From: Pedobacter sp. JY14-1
GTDB lineage: Bacteria > Bacteroidota > Bacteroidia > Sphingobacteriales > Sphingobacteriaceae
Direction: 5' to 3'
Assembly (NCBI RefSeq): GCF_029269825.1
Contig: NZ_JARJHU010000001.1
Span: 1-64,000 of the forward strand
DNA: 64,000 nt
Shown: one piece after another, positions 44,263 to 52,153 of the stretch
Position numbering within the stretch: position 1 is the stretch's first letter
Layout: every line of letters begins with the position of its first letter
The notes under the pieces: model-generated
Database searches by the model: none
What the model was told of the DNA's origin: nothing
What the model saw: the letters and a program-made list of their open reading frames with translations, nothing else
Translations under genes and position numbers: made by a program

Positions 44263-45309
44263 ATGACTGGAAAACATTGGACCGTATTGTTGTTTCTCGG
44301 GCTGTTTATTCTTGCCTGTAAGAAAGACAATCCGGTTAAGGAAAAAGTAGAAAATTGGCTGGGTTTTATAAAACCAGCCAATTTTCCTGAGCCGGAATAC
44401 AATTTCGCCAATAACCCGGTGACCAGGGAGGGCTTTGCGCTGGGCAAGGCGCTGTTTAACGAGCCCCGGCTATCGCGAAATAACACGGTCACCTGCGCTT
44501 CCTGTCATATCCAGTCTTCGGCATTCACCCAGCATGGGCATGATGTCAGCCATGGGATAGATGACCGCCTGGGTACGCGCAATTCTCCTCCGATCATGAA
44601 CCTGGCCTGGAATAAAGCCTTTATGTGGGGCGGCGGTGTGTTTGATCTTGACTTGCAGCCCATCGCCCCTATTACTAACCATGAAGAGATGGACGAAAAG
44701 CTGGAAAACGTATTGACCAAGCTCCGCGCCATGCGCAAATACACCGGGCTGTTTAAAAGCGCATTCGGATCAGAAGAGATCACAACAGCCAGGTTTATGA
44801 AGGCCCTGTCCCAGTTCATGCTGATGTGCGTCAGCAGCAATTCGAAATATGATAAAGTGATGCGTAAAGAAGGTGGCCAGACTTTTACGGATGATGAAAT
44901 GGCAGGCTACCTGCTGTTCCGGGATAAATGCGCCAGTTGCCACAGGGAACCCTTGTTTACAGACGGTTCCTTCCGTAACAATGGTTTGGCGGTCAGTCCG
45001 ATTGACGACAAAGGCCTTTACACAACTACGTTACAGGCATCGGACAAATACAAGTTCAAAGTGCCCTCGTTGCGCAACCTGCAGTATACCGCTCCTTACA
45101 TGCATGACGGGAGGTTTCTGACGTTGAACGCGGTATTCGACCACTATCACCAACAGGTACAGGCCACACCCAATCTGGATCCGCTATTGCAACAGAACGG
45201 AGGCCTGGGCATTTCGCTTTCTATGGAAACGCGCCGCCAGCTGATGGCTTTCCTCAATACGTTGAATGACACTGAGTTTATCAACAATCCTTTACTGGCA
45301 GAAGAGTAA
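44263..45309 (+). CDS. MbnH-like di-heme cytochrome c peroxidase family protein
   Basis: 348 residues with an N-terminal lipoprotein-like signal (FILACKKD). Two CxxCH haem c sites, CASCHIQSS and CASCHREPLF, lie in a cytochrome c peroxidase fold (RNSPPIMNLAWNKAFMWGGG, VPSLRNLQYTAPYMHDGRF). It is 3 bp after the MbnP-like gene. In described MbnPH pairs the di-heme protein oxidises a Trp of MbnP to kynurenine to make the copper site. Confidence 0.88.
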   Translation: MTGKHWTVLLFLGLFILACKKDNPVKEKVENWLGFIKPANFPEPEYNFANNPVTREGFALGKALFNEPRLSRNNTVTCASCHIQSSAFTQHGHDVSHGIDDRLGTRNSPPIMNLAWNKAFMWGGGVFDLDLQPIAPITNHEEMDEKLENVLTKLRAMRKYTGLFKSAFGSEEITTARFMKALSQFMLMCVSSNSKYDKVMRKEGGQTFTDDEMAGYLLFRDKCASCHREPLFTDGSFRNNGLAVSPIDDKGLYTTTLQASDKYKFKVPSLRNLQYTAPYMHDGRFLTLNAVFDHYHQQVQATPNLDPLLQQNGGLGISLSMETRRQLMAFLNTLNDTEFINNPLLAEE

Positions 45310-45319
45310 AAGTGAAAGA

Positions 45320-46243
45320 ATGAAAAAATTGATTATAGCTCTATTACTGAGCATTTTTATCGTAACCGCAAGCAAAGCCTGCGACATTTGCGGATGTGGT
45401 GCAGGCAGTTATTATTTAGGAATTCTCCCTGAATACAATAAACGGTTTTTGGGTTTGAGATACCAGTACAAAACGCTCCGGACCCACTTGGGTCCAATGG
45501 GGGAATCTACACCACTGACTACGGATGAAACCTACCAGAGTGCAGAACTCTGGGGCGGTGTAAACTTAGGAACCCATTTTAGGATACTTGCTTTTTTACC
45601 TTATAATTTCAATCGCCGTGTCAACCAGAATGGCACCGGGCATAAAGACGGCCTGGGAGACATCGCAATTATGGGCTATTACAAATTGTTCGACAATATG
45701 GGAACTGCGGCTGAGCGACTGCTCGTCCAGTCTCTCTGGGTAGGTGCCGGCATCAAAGCGCCGACGGGAAAGTACGAACCATCGGAACGCCTGGCAGTAT
45801 CCGAATCGCCAAACAACTTTCAGCTTGGAACAGCAAGTACGGATTTCACGGTAAACGCGGCTTATGACATCCGCTGGAATGACCTTGGCCTGAACGCAAA
45901 CCTCAACTACAAGATCAACACCGAAAACAAACACGGTTACCGCTATGGCAATAAATTCACATCCAACGTTCTCCTCTATCACAAGTTCAGGATCGCGCAA
46001 AGAATTACGGTAGCTCCCAATGTTGGCGTGTTGTACGAGACAGCCGTGAAAGATGTAGAAGATAGTAAATATGACGTAGCGGTTTCCGGAGGCCATTCAC
46101 TTTCTGCGGTAGCGGGATTAGAGATCGGCATGAAAGGATTATCTATGGGTGCCAATTACCAGAATGTGCGGTCACAGGATCTTGCCGGAGGTAGAGCAAA
46201 AGCAGGAAACAGATTGATGGTTCATGTCTCATTACCATTTTAG
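45320..46243 (+). CDS. Outer-membrane beta-barrel protein with CDICGCG motif
   Basis: 307 residues from the ATG at 45320, giving a clear signal peptide (LIIALLLSIFIVTASKA). The mature N-terminus CDICGCGAG is a likely metal-binding motif. The rest consists of alternating strands ending in Phe (VHVSLPF), as in outer-membrane barrels annotated as Phenol_MetA_deg-type transporters. It starts 11 bp after the MbnH-like gene. A role in copper uptake or export with the MbnPH pair is inferred. Confidence 0.72.
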   Translation: MKKLIIALLLSIFIVTASKACDICGCGAGSYYLGILPEYNKRFLGLRYQYKTLRTHLGPMGESTPLTTDETYQSAELWGGVNLGTHFRILAFLPYNFNRRVNQNGTGHKDGLGDIAIMGYYKLFDNMGTAAERLLVQSLWVGAGIKAPTGKYEPSERLAVSESPNNFQLGTASTDFTVNAAYDIRWNDLGLNANLNYKINTENKHGYRYGNKFTSNVLLYHKFRIAQRITVAPNVGVLYETAVKDVEDSKYDVAVSGGHSLSAVAGLEIGMKGLSMGANYQNVRSQDLAGGRAKAGNRLMVHVSLPF

Positions 46244-46302
46244 ATGCGCGTGTAGCGGCAGGATTATGTAAATCCAAAGCAACCGTCATAAGACAAAAAA
46301 AA

Positions 46303-46333
46303 GCGGGGAATGATCGGATTGATCATTCCCCGC
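46303..46333 (-). terminator. Rho-independent terminator (GCGGGGAATGATC type)
   Basis: A perfect 13-bp stem (GCGGGGAATGATC) with a 5-nt loop, followed on the minus strand by eight T. It probably ends the leftward unknown exported gene. Near-identical hairpins lie after the Rpn gene (47893) and after the PhyH gene (50890). Confidence 0.8.
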
Positions 46334-46359
46334 CATCTAAACCGTCACCTCACTAATCC

Positions 46360-46390
46360 CGTCATCTCGACGCAGGAGAGATCCCTTGCC
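46360..46390. repeat. GTCATCTCGA-type palindromic repeat
   Basis: CGTCATCTCGACGCAGGAGA and the following GATCCCTTGCC, one dispersed repeat copy between the terminator hairpin and the unknown exported gene. Confidence 0.7.
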
Positions 46391-46457
46391 CAAATCACCA
46401 TGAACAATTCTCCTCATTAATCCCTCCAACTCGGATTCATCCTGGCTTCGAAATGAG

Positions 46458-47300
46458 CTATAAAGTCCCGACCTTTTTCCTTTCGACAGCTGAATTCAAT
46501 GTATCTATATATTTTTTAACCAACGAAGAAGCCAGATGCTGAAGATCTTTTAATTTGCTATTTTTATTGTTATTAAAAATGCCAAGGGAATTGGTCTCTT
46601 TTAGTCTTTTGTAATCAACACTACCTTCTTTAATATCACGGATATCAGTCTTAAAAAAATGCTTTACAACTCGCTGTTGCTGAGTAAAAAACTCAAACGT
46701 ATAGTTCTCATCATGACTTGGCCGAAGCGATTTCAATTCTAAAATGTTGCCGTTTACCAGTTCATTCAAGTATGATTCGAATAAAATTTTCAGACTATCA
46801 TTCTCAAATCCAATCGGCTTATAAGTGTTACATTCGTTGAATAATTGAACATACCATTTGTTCTTTCCATACCAAAACAAGTATTTTTCAATGTGACTCG
46901 AACATCCGCCTAAGACATAAGATTCGGGAGATCCGGGCTCCCATGGTCTATAAACAAATAAGAACTTCGCACCAAAGTCTTTAATAAAATTAATCTTTTC
47001 GTTTATTTTCTCACCATTTCCTCCAAACGCCATATTTGAATATGGTCTGGCTGCAGTATAACCGTCAACTCTTGAGATTACAGGAGCTGATTTATATAAG
47101 ACAGTTTTCCACTCATCTTCATTAACCCGAACACGGTTTTCTAAAATATCACCTACCAGCTTTTTATAAAAAATCGCCGCGGACTTAAAGTCTCCCGAAT
47201 TTGTAAGCGAATCTCCACGCTGGATCAGAGCTTTAATATTTTGACTATAACATACTGAACCCAGAAGCATGATACTAGCGAAGAGAGTAAATGTTTTCAT
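46458..47300 (-). CDS. Unknown exported protein
   Basis: 280 residues with a signal peptide (MKTFTLFASIMLLGSVCYSQ). A short helical start like one TPR unit (RGDSLTNSGDFKSAAIFYKK) is followed by mixed alpha/beta sequence rich in aromatic residues, with one possible disulfide pair (GGCSSH and FNECNTY). No family recognised. It is more AT-rich than its neighbours. Single gene, ended by the hairpin at 46303. Confidence 0.65.
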   Translation of the reverse strand: MKTFTLFASIMLLGSVCYSQNIKALIQRGDSLTNSGDFKSAAIFYKKLVGDILENRVRVNEDEWKTVLYKSAPVISRVDGYTAARPYSNMAFGGNGEKINEKINFIKDFGAKFLFVYRPWEPGSPESYVLGGCSSHIEKYLFWYGKNKWYVQLFNECNTYKPIGFENDSLKILFESYLNELVNGNILELKSLRPSHDENYTFEFFTQQQRVVKHFFKTDIRDIKEGSVDYKRLKETNSLGIFNNNKNSKLKDLQHLASSLVKKYIDTLNSAVERKKVGTL

Positions 47301-47490
47301 TGATCAATGGAGAAAACTGTGTTAAAATGGAATGGTTAAGATCTTCCTGCCGTCAGCCACTACTTTGGCTACAAAAATAAGACAATTGACGATTTAATCC
47401 AGCTGAATTGAAGGTAAGTAATTGACCAGTATGTAGATTTCGGAAATTGTGCAGTGGATTACACACAAGCTGAACATTAAACGCACTTCC

Positions 47491-47527
47491 TAATATTTCC
47501 TAATTTTAAACAAATTAGGAAATATTA
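47491..47527. repeat. 16-bp perfect inverted repeat with related half-sites
   Basis: TAATATTTCCTAATTT (47491) and its exact complement (47512-47527) with a 5-nt loop. One arm recurs with single mismatches at 47673-47687 (AAATTGGGAAATATT) and 47717-47731 (AAATTAGGAAATCTT). The spaced half-sites suggest a protein-binding array or mobile-element ends. Confidence 0.55.
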
Positions 47528-47550
47528 AAAGATCCCTTAAGTAATCTTAT

Positions 47551-47652
47551 CTATTTCCCGACCACAAAATACTCTTCACTGTCATTGAATTTAAGTGCTT
47601 CACTATACAGGGGTTCGTCAAGCCAGGCCGGTGCAGATTCAAGTTTTTTCAT
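47551..47652 (-). CDS. Possible 33-residue peptide or gene remnant
   Basis: MKKLESAPAWLDEPLYSEAL is the start of a 33-residue frame ending in TAG. The composition is protein-like and unlike the flanks, but no family is recognised and the frame is open upstream, so it may be the end of a decayed gene. Confidence 0.2.
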   Translation of the reverse strand: MKKLESAPAWLDEPLYSEALKFNDSEEYFVVGK

Positions 47653-47750
47653 AATTTGTCCTAAAACTTCACAAATTGGGAAATATTTACAGTAATAGAT
47701 GTTCAGCCTGATAGACAAATTAGGAAATCTTTTTCCGGCATTCCCTAACC

Positions 47751-47834
47751 CGTCATTGCGAGAATGCAGCTTTCAAAGCAATCTCATTGCTCTTAACCCG
47801 TCATTGCGAGAATGCACAGCTTTCGAAGCAATCT
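47751..47834. repeat. Two tandem GTCATTGCGAG-type repeats
   Basis: Copies at 47751-47785 and 47799-47834, each with the ATTGC...GCAAT dyad (GTCATTGCGAGAATGC and later GAAGCAATCTC). Confidence 0.82.
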
Positions 47835-47884
47835 CCTTCACAACATATCAAATTACACAACGTAAAAACATTCAATGCAAGACA

Positions 47885-48000
47885 TAAAAAAAGCGGAGAA
47901 TGATCAATCCGACCATTCCCCGCCATCTAAATTTAACGCTCTCTCGATGTATAAACTAAATCCGGCGCATTTTAGTATATCAAAATGTAAAAAAATTTAT
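47885..48000 (-). terminator. Rpn gene 3' flank and terminator
   Basis: A conserved block of about 115 bp directly after the Rpn stop ends in a hairpin (47893-47923) with a T run on the minus strand. The same block occurs after the PhyH gene at 50882-51003, and its first part again at 56736. It seems to travel with the Rpn gene end. Confidence 0.7.
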
Positions 48001-48947
48001 AACGCCTCGATCTCTGGTATCGAAAGCCCGGTATATCTTTCAATTTTGTCCAGCGGCTCCCCTCCAAGCAACATCTGGCGTGCCATTTCAACCGCTTTTT
48101 TCTGTAACCCTTCATTTAGTCCCTGTTGCAATCCTCGCGCAATTCCCTGCTGCATTCCCTCTTGCAATCCTTGCTGCAATCCTTGCTCCATTGCTTCCCT
48201 CCTCGCAGTCTTCACTGCGTAGTCCATCACATTCGCATTGTCCCACTTGTATTTCAGGCGCCTGTTGTACAGGCTTCGCTCCTCCTTATTCATATTCGTA
48301 TACTTTGCGAGGTTAAATAATTGTTCAAATTCCGGGCCGTTCAAATAGTCAGGTCTGGTTTCGAACTCCGTCAGATGCTTCAATGCATACAACCACTTAT
48401 CCAAATCCGATACCAGTTCCTCCGGCTTCTTAACAAAGTTAAGCATCTCAATGAATATCATATTCATACGGTCAGAAAATATTTTACCACTACTGCGATG
48501 TGCCCATGAAATGTCCTGGATATACTCATATGGTTCTCCTTTCGGCATCCTGAAGTCCTCCAGGAAGGCGATCAGGTAAATATCTGTCAAGCGATAGCCC
48601 CACTTCCTCCTGTTTCCCTTAGGACTTTGTTCACTTGCAGCCCTGGACACATAAAACATGGCGCGATCCTCGATATTTTCCTGGTAGCCCCGCTGGATCT
48701 CAATAATAAAACTGCTACCGTCGGCATCCGTACAAAACACATCGAAAATGGCTCCGCCCTCTTCGTCAATTTCTCCTGGGTGCTCATTTTTGTTATACTC
48801 AATACTGACAATGTGTTTCCTGCCCTCAAGCAGTTGATTCAATAATCCTATAAGCATTGGCTTACTCTCTTCCGACGCAAAAATCCGTTTGAACGCAAAG
48901 TCCACAAACGGGTCAATAAACGTTGTCGTTACTGGCTGATTGACCAT
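47997..48947 (-). CDS. Rpn/PDDEXK_2 family recombination-promoting nuclease (putative transposase)
   Basis: 316 residues from the ATG at 48947. The start FIDPFVDFAFKRIFASEESK and the nuclease core GAIFDVFCTDADGSSFIIEI-Q (Asp and ExQ) are typical of the PD-(D/E)XK transposase/Rpn family, which nick DNA and promote recombination. The C-terminus carries repeated QGLQEGMQQGIARGLQ-type units, usual for the family, and ends IPEIEAL. A longer start (49013) adds 22 unlikely residues. Fragments of a paralogue's end (IPEIKEL) and detached 3' flanks occur elsewhere in the window. Confidence 0.88.
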   Translation of the reverse strand: MVNQPVTTTFIDPFVDFAFKRIFASEESKPMLIGLLNQLLEGRKHIVSIEYNKNEHPGEIDEEGGAIFDVFCTDADGSSFIIEIQRGYQENIEDRAMFYVSRAASEQSPKGNRRKWGYRLTDIYLIAFLEDFRMPKGEPYEYIQDISWAHRSSGKIFSDRMNMIFIEMLNFVKKPEELVSDLDKWLYALKHLTEFETRPDYLNGPEFEQLFNLAKYTNMNKEERSLYNRRLKYKWDNANVMDYAVKTARREAMEQGLQQGLQEGMQQGIARGLQQGLNEGLQKKAVEMARQMLLGGEPLDKIERYTGLSIPEIEAL

Positions 48948-49168
48948 AAATTCTGAATATTTTAATCGTACCGGAATTGGTACAGGATAAAGTATTCGGA
49001 ATTTTCGAAACAACTATAAATTATTTGATCTATGCGGATGTCATTCCAATTCACCAACCCAATGGCAGCCCTAATCTTCCGCTTCATCACAATACATTTA
49101 ATCCCGCAGGATAGTGCAGGTTGCACGCCAACACTAAAAAATGCATTTTGCCCACCTTACCAAATATC

Positions 49169-50815
49169 ATGAAACCCAACTCCATCCTTCAATACGCTGC
49201 ATTAATATTCACATTCTTGTTCCCGGCAATCTGTCCCGCGCAGAAGAAATCAGCCGATAAAGAACCCAGAATTGTCAATATCGTCAATTTCATACGCGAC
49301 ATTGAACCACGGGAAGCCCATGTCACTAAGGATGTACTCTACCAAACCGTGGTAAAGCAAATCGACCTGATGAATAAATACCAGTTGGGCGGTACCTTTC
49401 TATTGCAGTACGATGCTTTGATCGATCCCCGTTACCAGGAATTACTCAAAACGCTGGATAAAAGTAAATTTGAGATCGGGGCCTGGTGGGAGCTGCCGCA
49501 ACAGCTGATTGAAAAAGCAGGCATCAAATGGCGTGGTAAATATTCCTGGGACTGGCATTCGGATATTGGCTTTTCCGTAGGCTATACCCCTCAGGAAAGG
49601 GAAAAGATAATCGACACCTATTTCGCAGATTTCAGGAATATATTCGGTCATTACCCGAAATCCGTAGCCTCCTGGGTAATTGACGGCCACTCACTGGCCT
49701 ATATGTACGATAAATATAAAATTGTGGCCTCCGCAAATTGCAAGGATCAGGTAGGTACAGACGGTTTTACACTTTGGGGCGGATACTGGAACCAGGCCTA
49801 CTATCCAAGCCGGATCAATGCCTACATGCCCGCTCAAAAAGCCGGAAAACAGCTGCCGGTTCCGGTATTCAGAATGCTGGGCAGCGACCCGGTCAGACAA
49901 TATGCAGACGGCAGGTCGGTAATCACCCTGGAACCCGTGTATCCGAAGGCGGGCGGCAACGAGCAATGGATCAACTGGTTCCTGCAAAGCTTCTCCAGCG
50001 ATCCCGCCCTGGGATTCAACTACACACAGGCTGGCCAGGAGAATTCATTTACCTGGGAAAACATGCACAAAGGGTTGGAGATACAAATGCCGATCATTGC
50101 CAAACTCAGACAGGAAGCTAAAGTCCGTGTCGAAACGATGTCCGAATCAGGAGAATGGTTCAAAAAAACCTATAAGGTCACTCCGGCAACTTCTTTCACA
50201 GTAACTAAGGACCTTGGCGACAGTGACGCACAAACCATCTGGTACAACAGCCGCTATTACAGGATCAACCTGTTCTGGAAAAACGGCAACATGACCATCC
50301 GGGACATCCATTTCTTCAACGAAACCATACCAGATAAATACATGAAGGCGGTGACGACCATCAATCAGAGCTTTTTCTACACTCTTCCGGTAGTCGACGG
50401 GTTCAACTGGGGCACTACAGCAAACACAGCAGGCTTGAAACTGATGACCTCAGCTGATGGAACAGATAAGCCCCTGAACGGTGGTAAAGCAACTTTCAAA
50501 AATTCAGGAAAGGACAAAGTCGAAATCTCCTGGCCCACCGGCAACGGAAACTTCTCCATCATCCTCCGGGAAAAAATGATGACCATCGTCGGCAAAGGCC
50601 AGCAGAACAGCAACTGGTTTTTGGACCTTAATGTGGAAGCTAACGCAAAGACAACAGTGAACAATATTGAAAATAACCAGGTAAATTACCTGTTCGACGG
50701 GCATAGCTATCAACTTAACGTAACTAAAGGTTCACTTGAAAAGCCAGCAAACGGGGCAATCTACCGCATCAAACCTGAAGGCCAGAAACTCATCCTGAAA
50801 ATGTCAGATCAATAA
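49169..50815 (+). CDS. Exported protein, possible polysaccharide-deacetylase/GH57-like fold
   Basis: 548 residues from the ATG at 49169, where a signal peptide begins (ends PAICPAQKK). The N-terminal half has features of a NodB-like or GH57-like barrel: NIVNFIRDIEPR, GGTFLLQYDAL, a WDWHSDIG segment and FGHYPKSVASWVIDGHSLAY. The C-terminal half is beta-rich. I cannot assign a substrate. A 55-bp copy of its coding sequence (around 49979-50033) lies at 51942-51996, in front of the permease gene, with mostly synonymous differences. Confidence 0.6.
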   Translation: MKPNSILQYAALIFTFLFPAICPAQKKSADKEPRIVNIVNFIRDIEPREAHVTKDVLYQTVVKQIDLMNKYQLGGTFLLQYDALIDPRYQELLKTLDKSKFEIGAWWELPQQLIEKAGIKWRGKYSWDWHSDIGFSVGYTPQEREKIIDTYFADFRNIFGHYPKSVASWVIDGHSLAYMYDKYKIVASANCKDQVGTDGFTLWGGYWNQAYYPSRINAYMPAQKAGKQLPVPVFRMLGSDPVRQYADGRSVITLEPVYPKAGGNEQWINWFLQSFSSDPALGFNYTQAGQENSFTWENMHKGLEIQMPIIAKLRQEAKVRVETMSESGEWFKKTYKVTPATSFTVTKDLGDSDAQTIWYNSRYYRINLFWKNGNMTIRDIHFFNETIPDKYMKAVTTINQSFFYTLPVVDGFNWGTTANTAGLKLMTSADGTDKPLNGGKATFKNSGKDKVEISWPTGNGNFSIILREKMMTIVGKGQQNSNWFLDLNVEANAKTTVNNIENNQVNYLFDGHSYQLNVTKGSLEKPANGAIYRIKPEGQKLILKMSDQ

Positions 50816-50826
50816 ATACCCCTACG

Positions 50827-50863
50827 CGTCATTGCGAGAATGCGCAGCTTTCGAAGCAATCCC
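50827..50863. repeat. GTCATTGCGAG-type palindromic repeat
   Basis: CGTCATTGCGAGAATGCGCA and the following GCTTTCGAAGCAATCCC, 12 bp after the stop of the exported-protein gene. Confidence 0.8.
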
Positions 50864-50881
50864 CTCAACGCCCCACAACAC

Positions 50882-51003
50882 AAAAAAAAGCGGAGAATGA
50901 TCAATCCGACCATTCCCCGCTATCTAAATTAACGCTCTCTTGGTATATGAACTAAATCCGGCGTGCTTTAGTATACTAACATTTAAAAAAAATTATATCG
51001 CCT
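50882..51003 (-). repeat. Detached copy of the Rpn 3' flank with terminator
   Basis: About 120 bp closely matching 47885-48000, including the hairpin at 50890-50920 and its T run on the minus strand. Homology starts near the last codons of an Rpn gene (AAGGCGATATAA for GAGGCGTTATAA). It now lies just after the PhyH gene and probably serves as its terminator. Confidence 0.75.
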
Positions 51004-51021
51004 TCCTCTCCGCTTCCCCCA

Positions 51022-51816
51022 TCAATCCCCTAACTCCAATCTGATCGCCTCTTTTACCGGGCTATAATCAACATTAGCCACATTGCTTTCAACCGCGAAA
51101 CTCCCCGAAGGAAACAACGGCGGCTGCGCCATAAACTTAGGCTCCTTCCCGCGATGCCCTTGCGCAGCATGAACCAGAAACGGATGACACAGATAAACGG
51201 TCCCCGCCGTTCCGGTGGCCAGCACCTCCTCTCGCTCCGGCAAATCAGCCAGCTTCGTCGCCAGTTCCATAAAAGACAACCCCTCTTCACCATGAGGTTT
51301 CAGCATTCGGGCAACATCCAGGTGTGAACCTTTCAGAATTCTGGTCGGCGCATCCCGTTCGCTCACATCTGAAAACAGGAACAACATGAGCAATGCCCTG
51401 CCTTTTGAATGCACGTTAATCCTGTAAGAGAAAAAGTCGCTGGGATCAGCGCCCGGAAATCCCGCATCCACATGCCAGCCGGTATCACCGGCATCCGTCT
51501 CCGACGGAAAACGAACGGGAAACGCACCCATGCTCCTGCACGGAATCCAATTATCTTTCCCGACCAGTTGATCAAATGCGTTGTGAAGGATGCTGGTATT
51601 GGCAGCCCTGACAAAGGGCTCCTGGGCATACATCCCCAGCCAGACTACCGGTTTGGTCCAGGTTGCCGGGTCATTCGGATCTGCAGGAATATCCTTCCAA
51701 AGGATTTCTCTTGCTTCGGCAGCCAGATCAGCAGGAAAAGCGTGATCAATGCAGACAAAACCGTCTGTAATAAATGATTGTATTTGTTGAGTATTTAAGC
51801 GATTACTATTGAGCAT
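51022..51816 (-). CDS. Phytanoyl-CoA dioxygenase (PhyH) family protein
   Basis: 264 residues of the Fe(II)/2-oxoglutarate PhyH family. The metal-binding HxD is in TGWHVDAGFPG and the distal His in CHPFLVHAAQG, followed by an Arg suited to 2-oxoglutarate binding. It probably hydroxylates a small molecule; which one cannot be told. An 86-bp copy of its 5' coding end lies at 54536-54621, beyond the permease gene. Confidence 0.83.
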   Translation of the reverse strand: MLNSNRLNTQQIQSFITDGFVCIDHAFPADLAAEAREILWKDIPADPNDPATWTKPVVWLGMYAQEPFVRAANTSILHNAFDQLVGKDNWIPCRSMGAFPVRFPSETDAGDTGWHVDAGFPGADPSDFFSYRINVHSKGRALLMLFLFSDVSERDAPTRILKGSHLDVARMLKPHGEEGLSFMELATKLADLPEREEVLATGTAGTVYLCHPFLVHAAQGHRGKEPKFMAQPPLFPSGSFAVESNVANVDYSPVKEAIRLELGD

Positions 51817-51941
51817 AATGTTTAATATAAAAGTTCAGACATAACGATTCAGTGTCCCTTCGGGGACATCAGCCTTATAGACTTGAAACTTATATTATAA
51901 CATCACAGTCATTCTCATACTCAAATATACCGATTTTCTTA

Positions 51942-51996
51942 TTCCTGCAAAGCTTCTCCGGCGATCCCGCCCTGGGATTCAATTACACACAAGCCG
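51942..51996 (+). pseudogene. Fragment of a paralogue of the exported protein gene
   Basis: TTCCTGCAAAGCTTCTCC and the next 37 bp match 49979-50033 with about five changes, mostly third-position. It is a remnant of a diverged copy of the 49169-50815 gene, with the rest missing. The flanking part of the 337-bp gap (51817-52153) shows no other gene. Confidence 0.75.
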
Positions 51997-52153
51997 GCTG
52001 TCCGGCTTCGCACACCTAACGTCCGAAAACGAACGACCTTTAGCGATATTCGCACAAAAAACCTGCTAAAACATAAATAAAGGGCATGATCATTACTGGC
52101 ATAAACTTGGTAAATTGCATTTCGGTTCATCAGTTCATCAAATCTGCGCCGTA

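Larger units (their letters stand above)
47301..47996. other. 696-bp repeat-rich intergenic region
   Basis: No convincing gene. It holds a long perfect hairpin with two related half-sites, a short open frame (47551-47652), two GTCATTGCGAG-type repeats and the 3' flank of the Rpn gene with its terminator. It looks like a region of accumulated insertions and decay. Confidence 0.6.

Noticed and set aside
47751..47834. Tandem repeats as a CRISPR array
   Set aside because: Only two units with a 13-bp gap and no cas genes in the window.
47997..48947. Rpn gene as an IS element with terminal inverted repeats
   Set aside because: No matching inverted ends or target duplication found around it; only the 3' flank is shared with other places.
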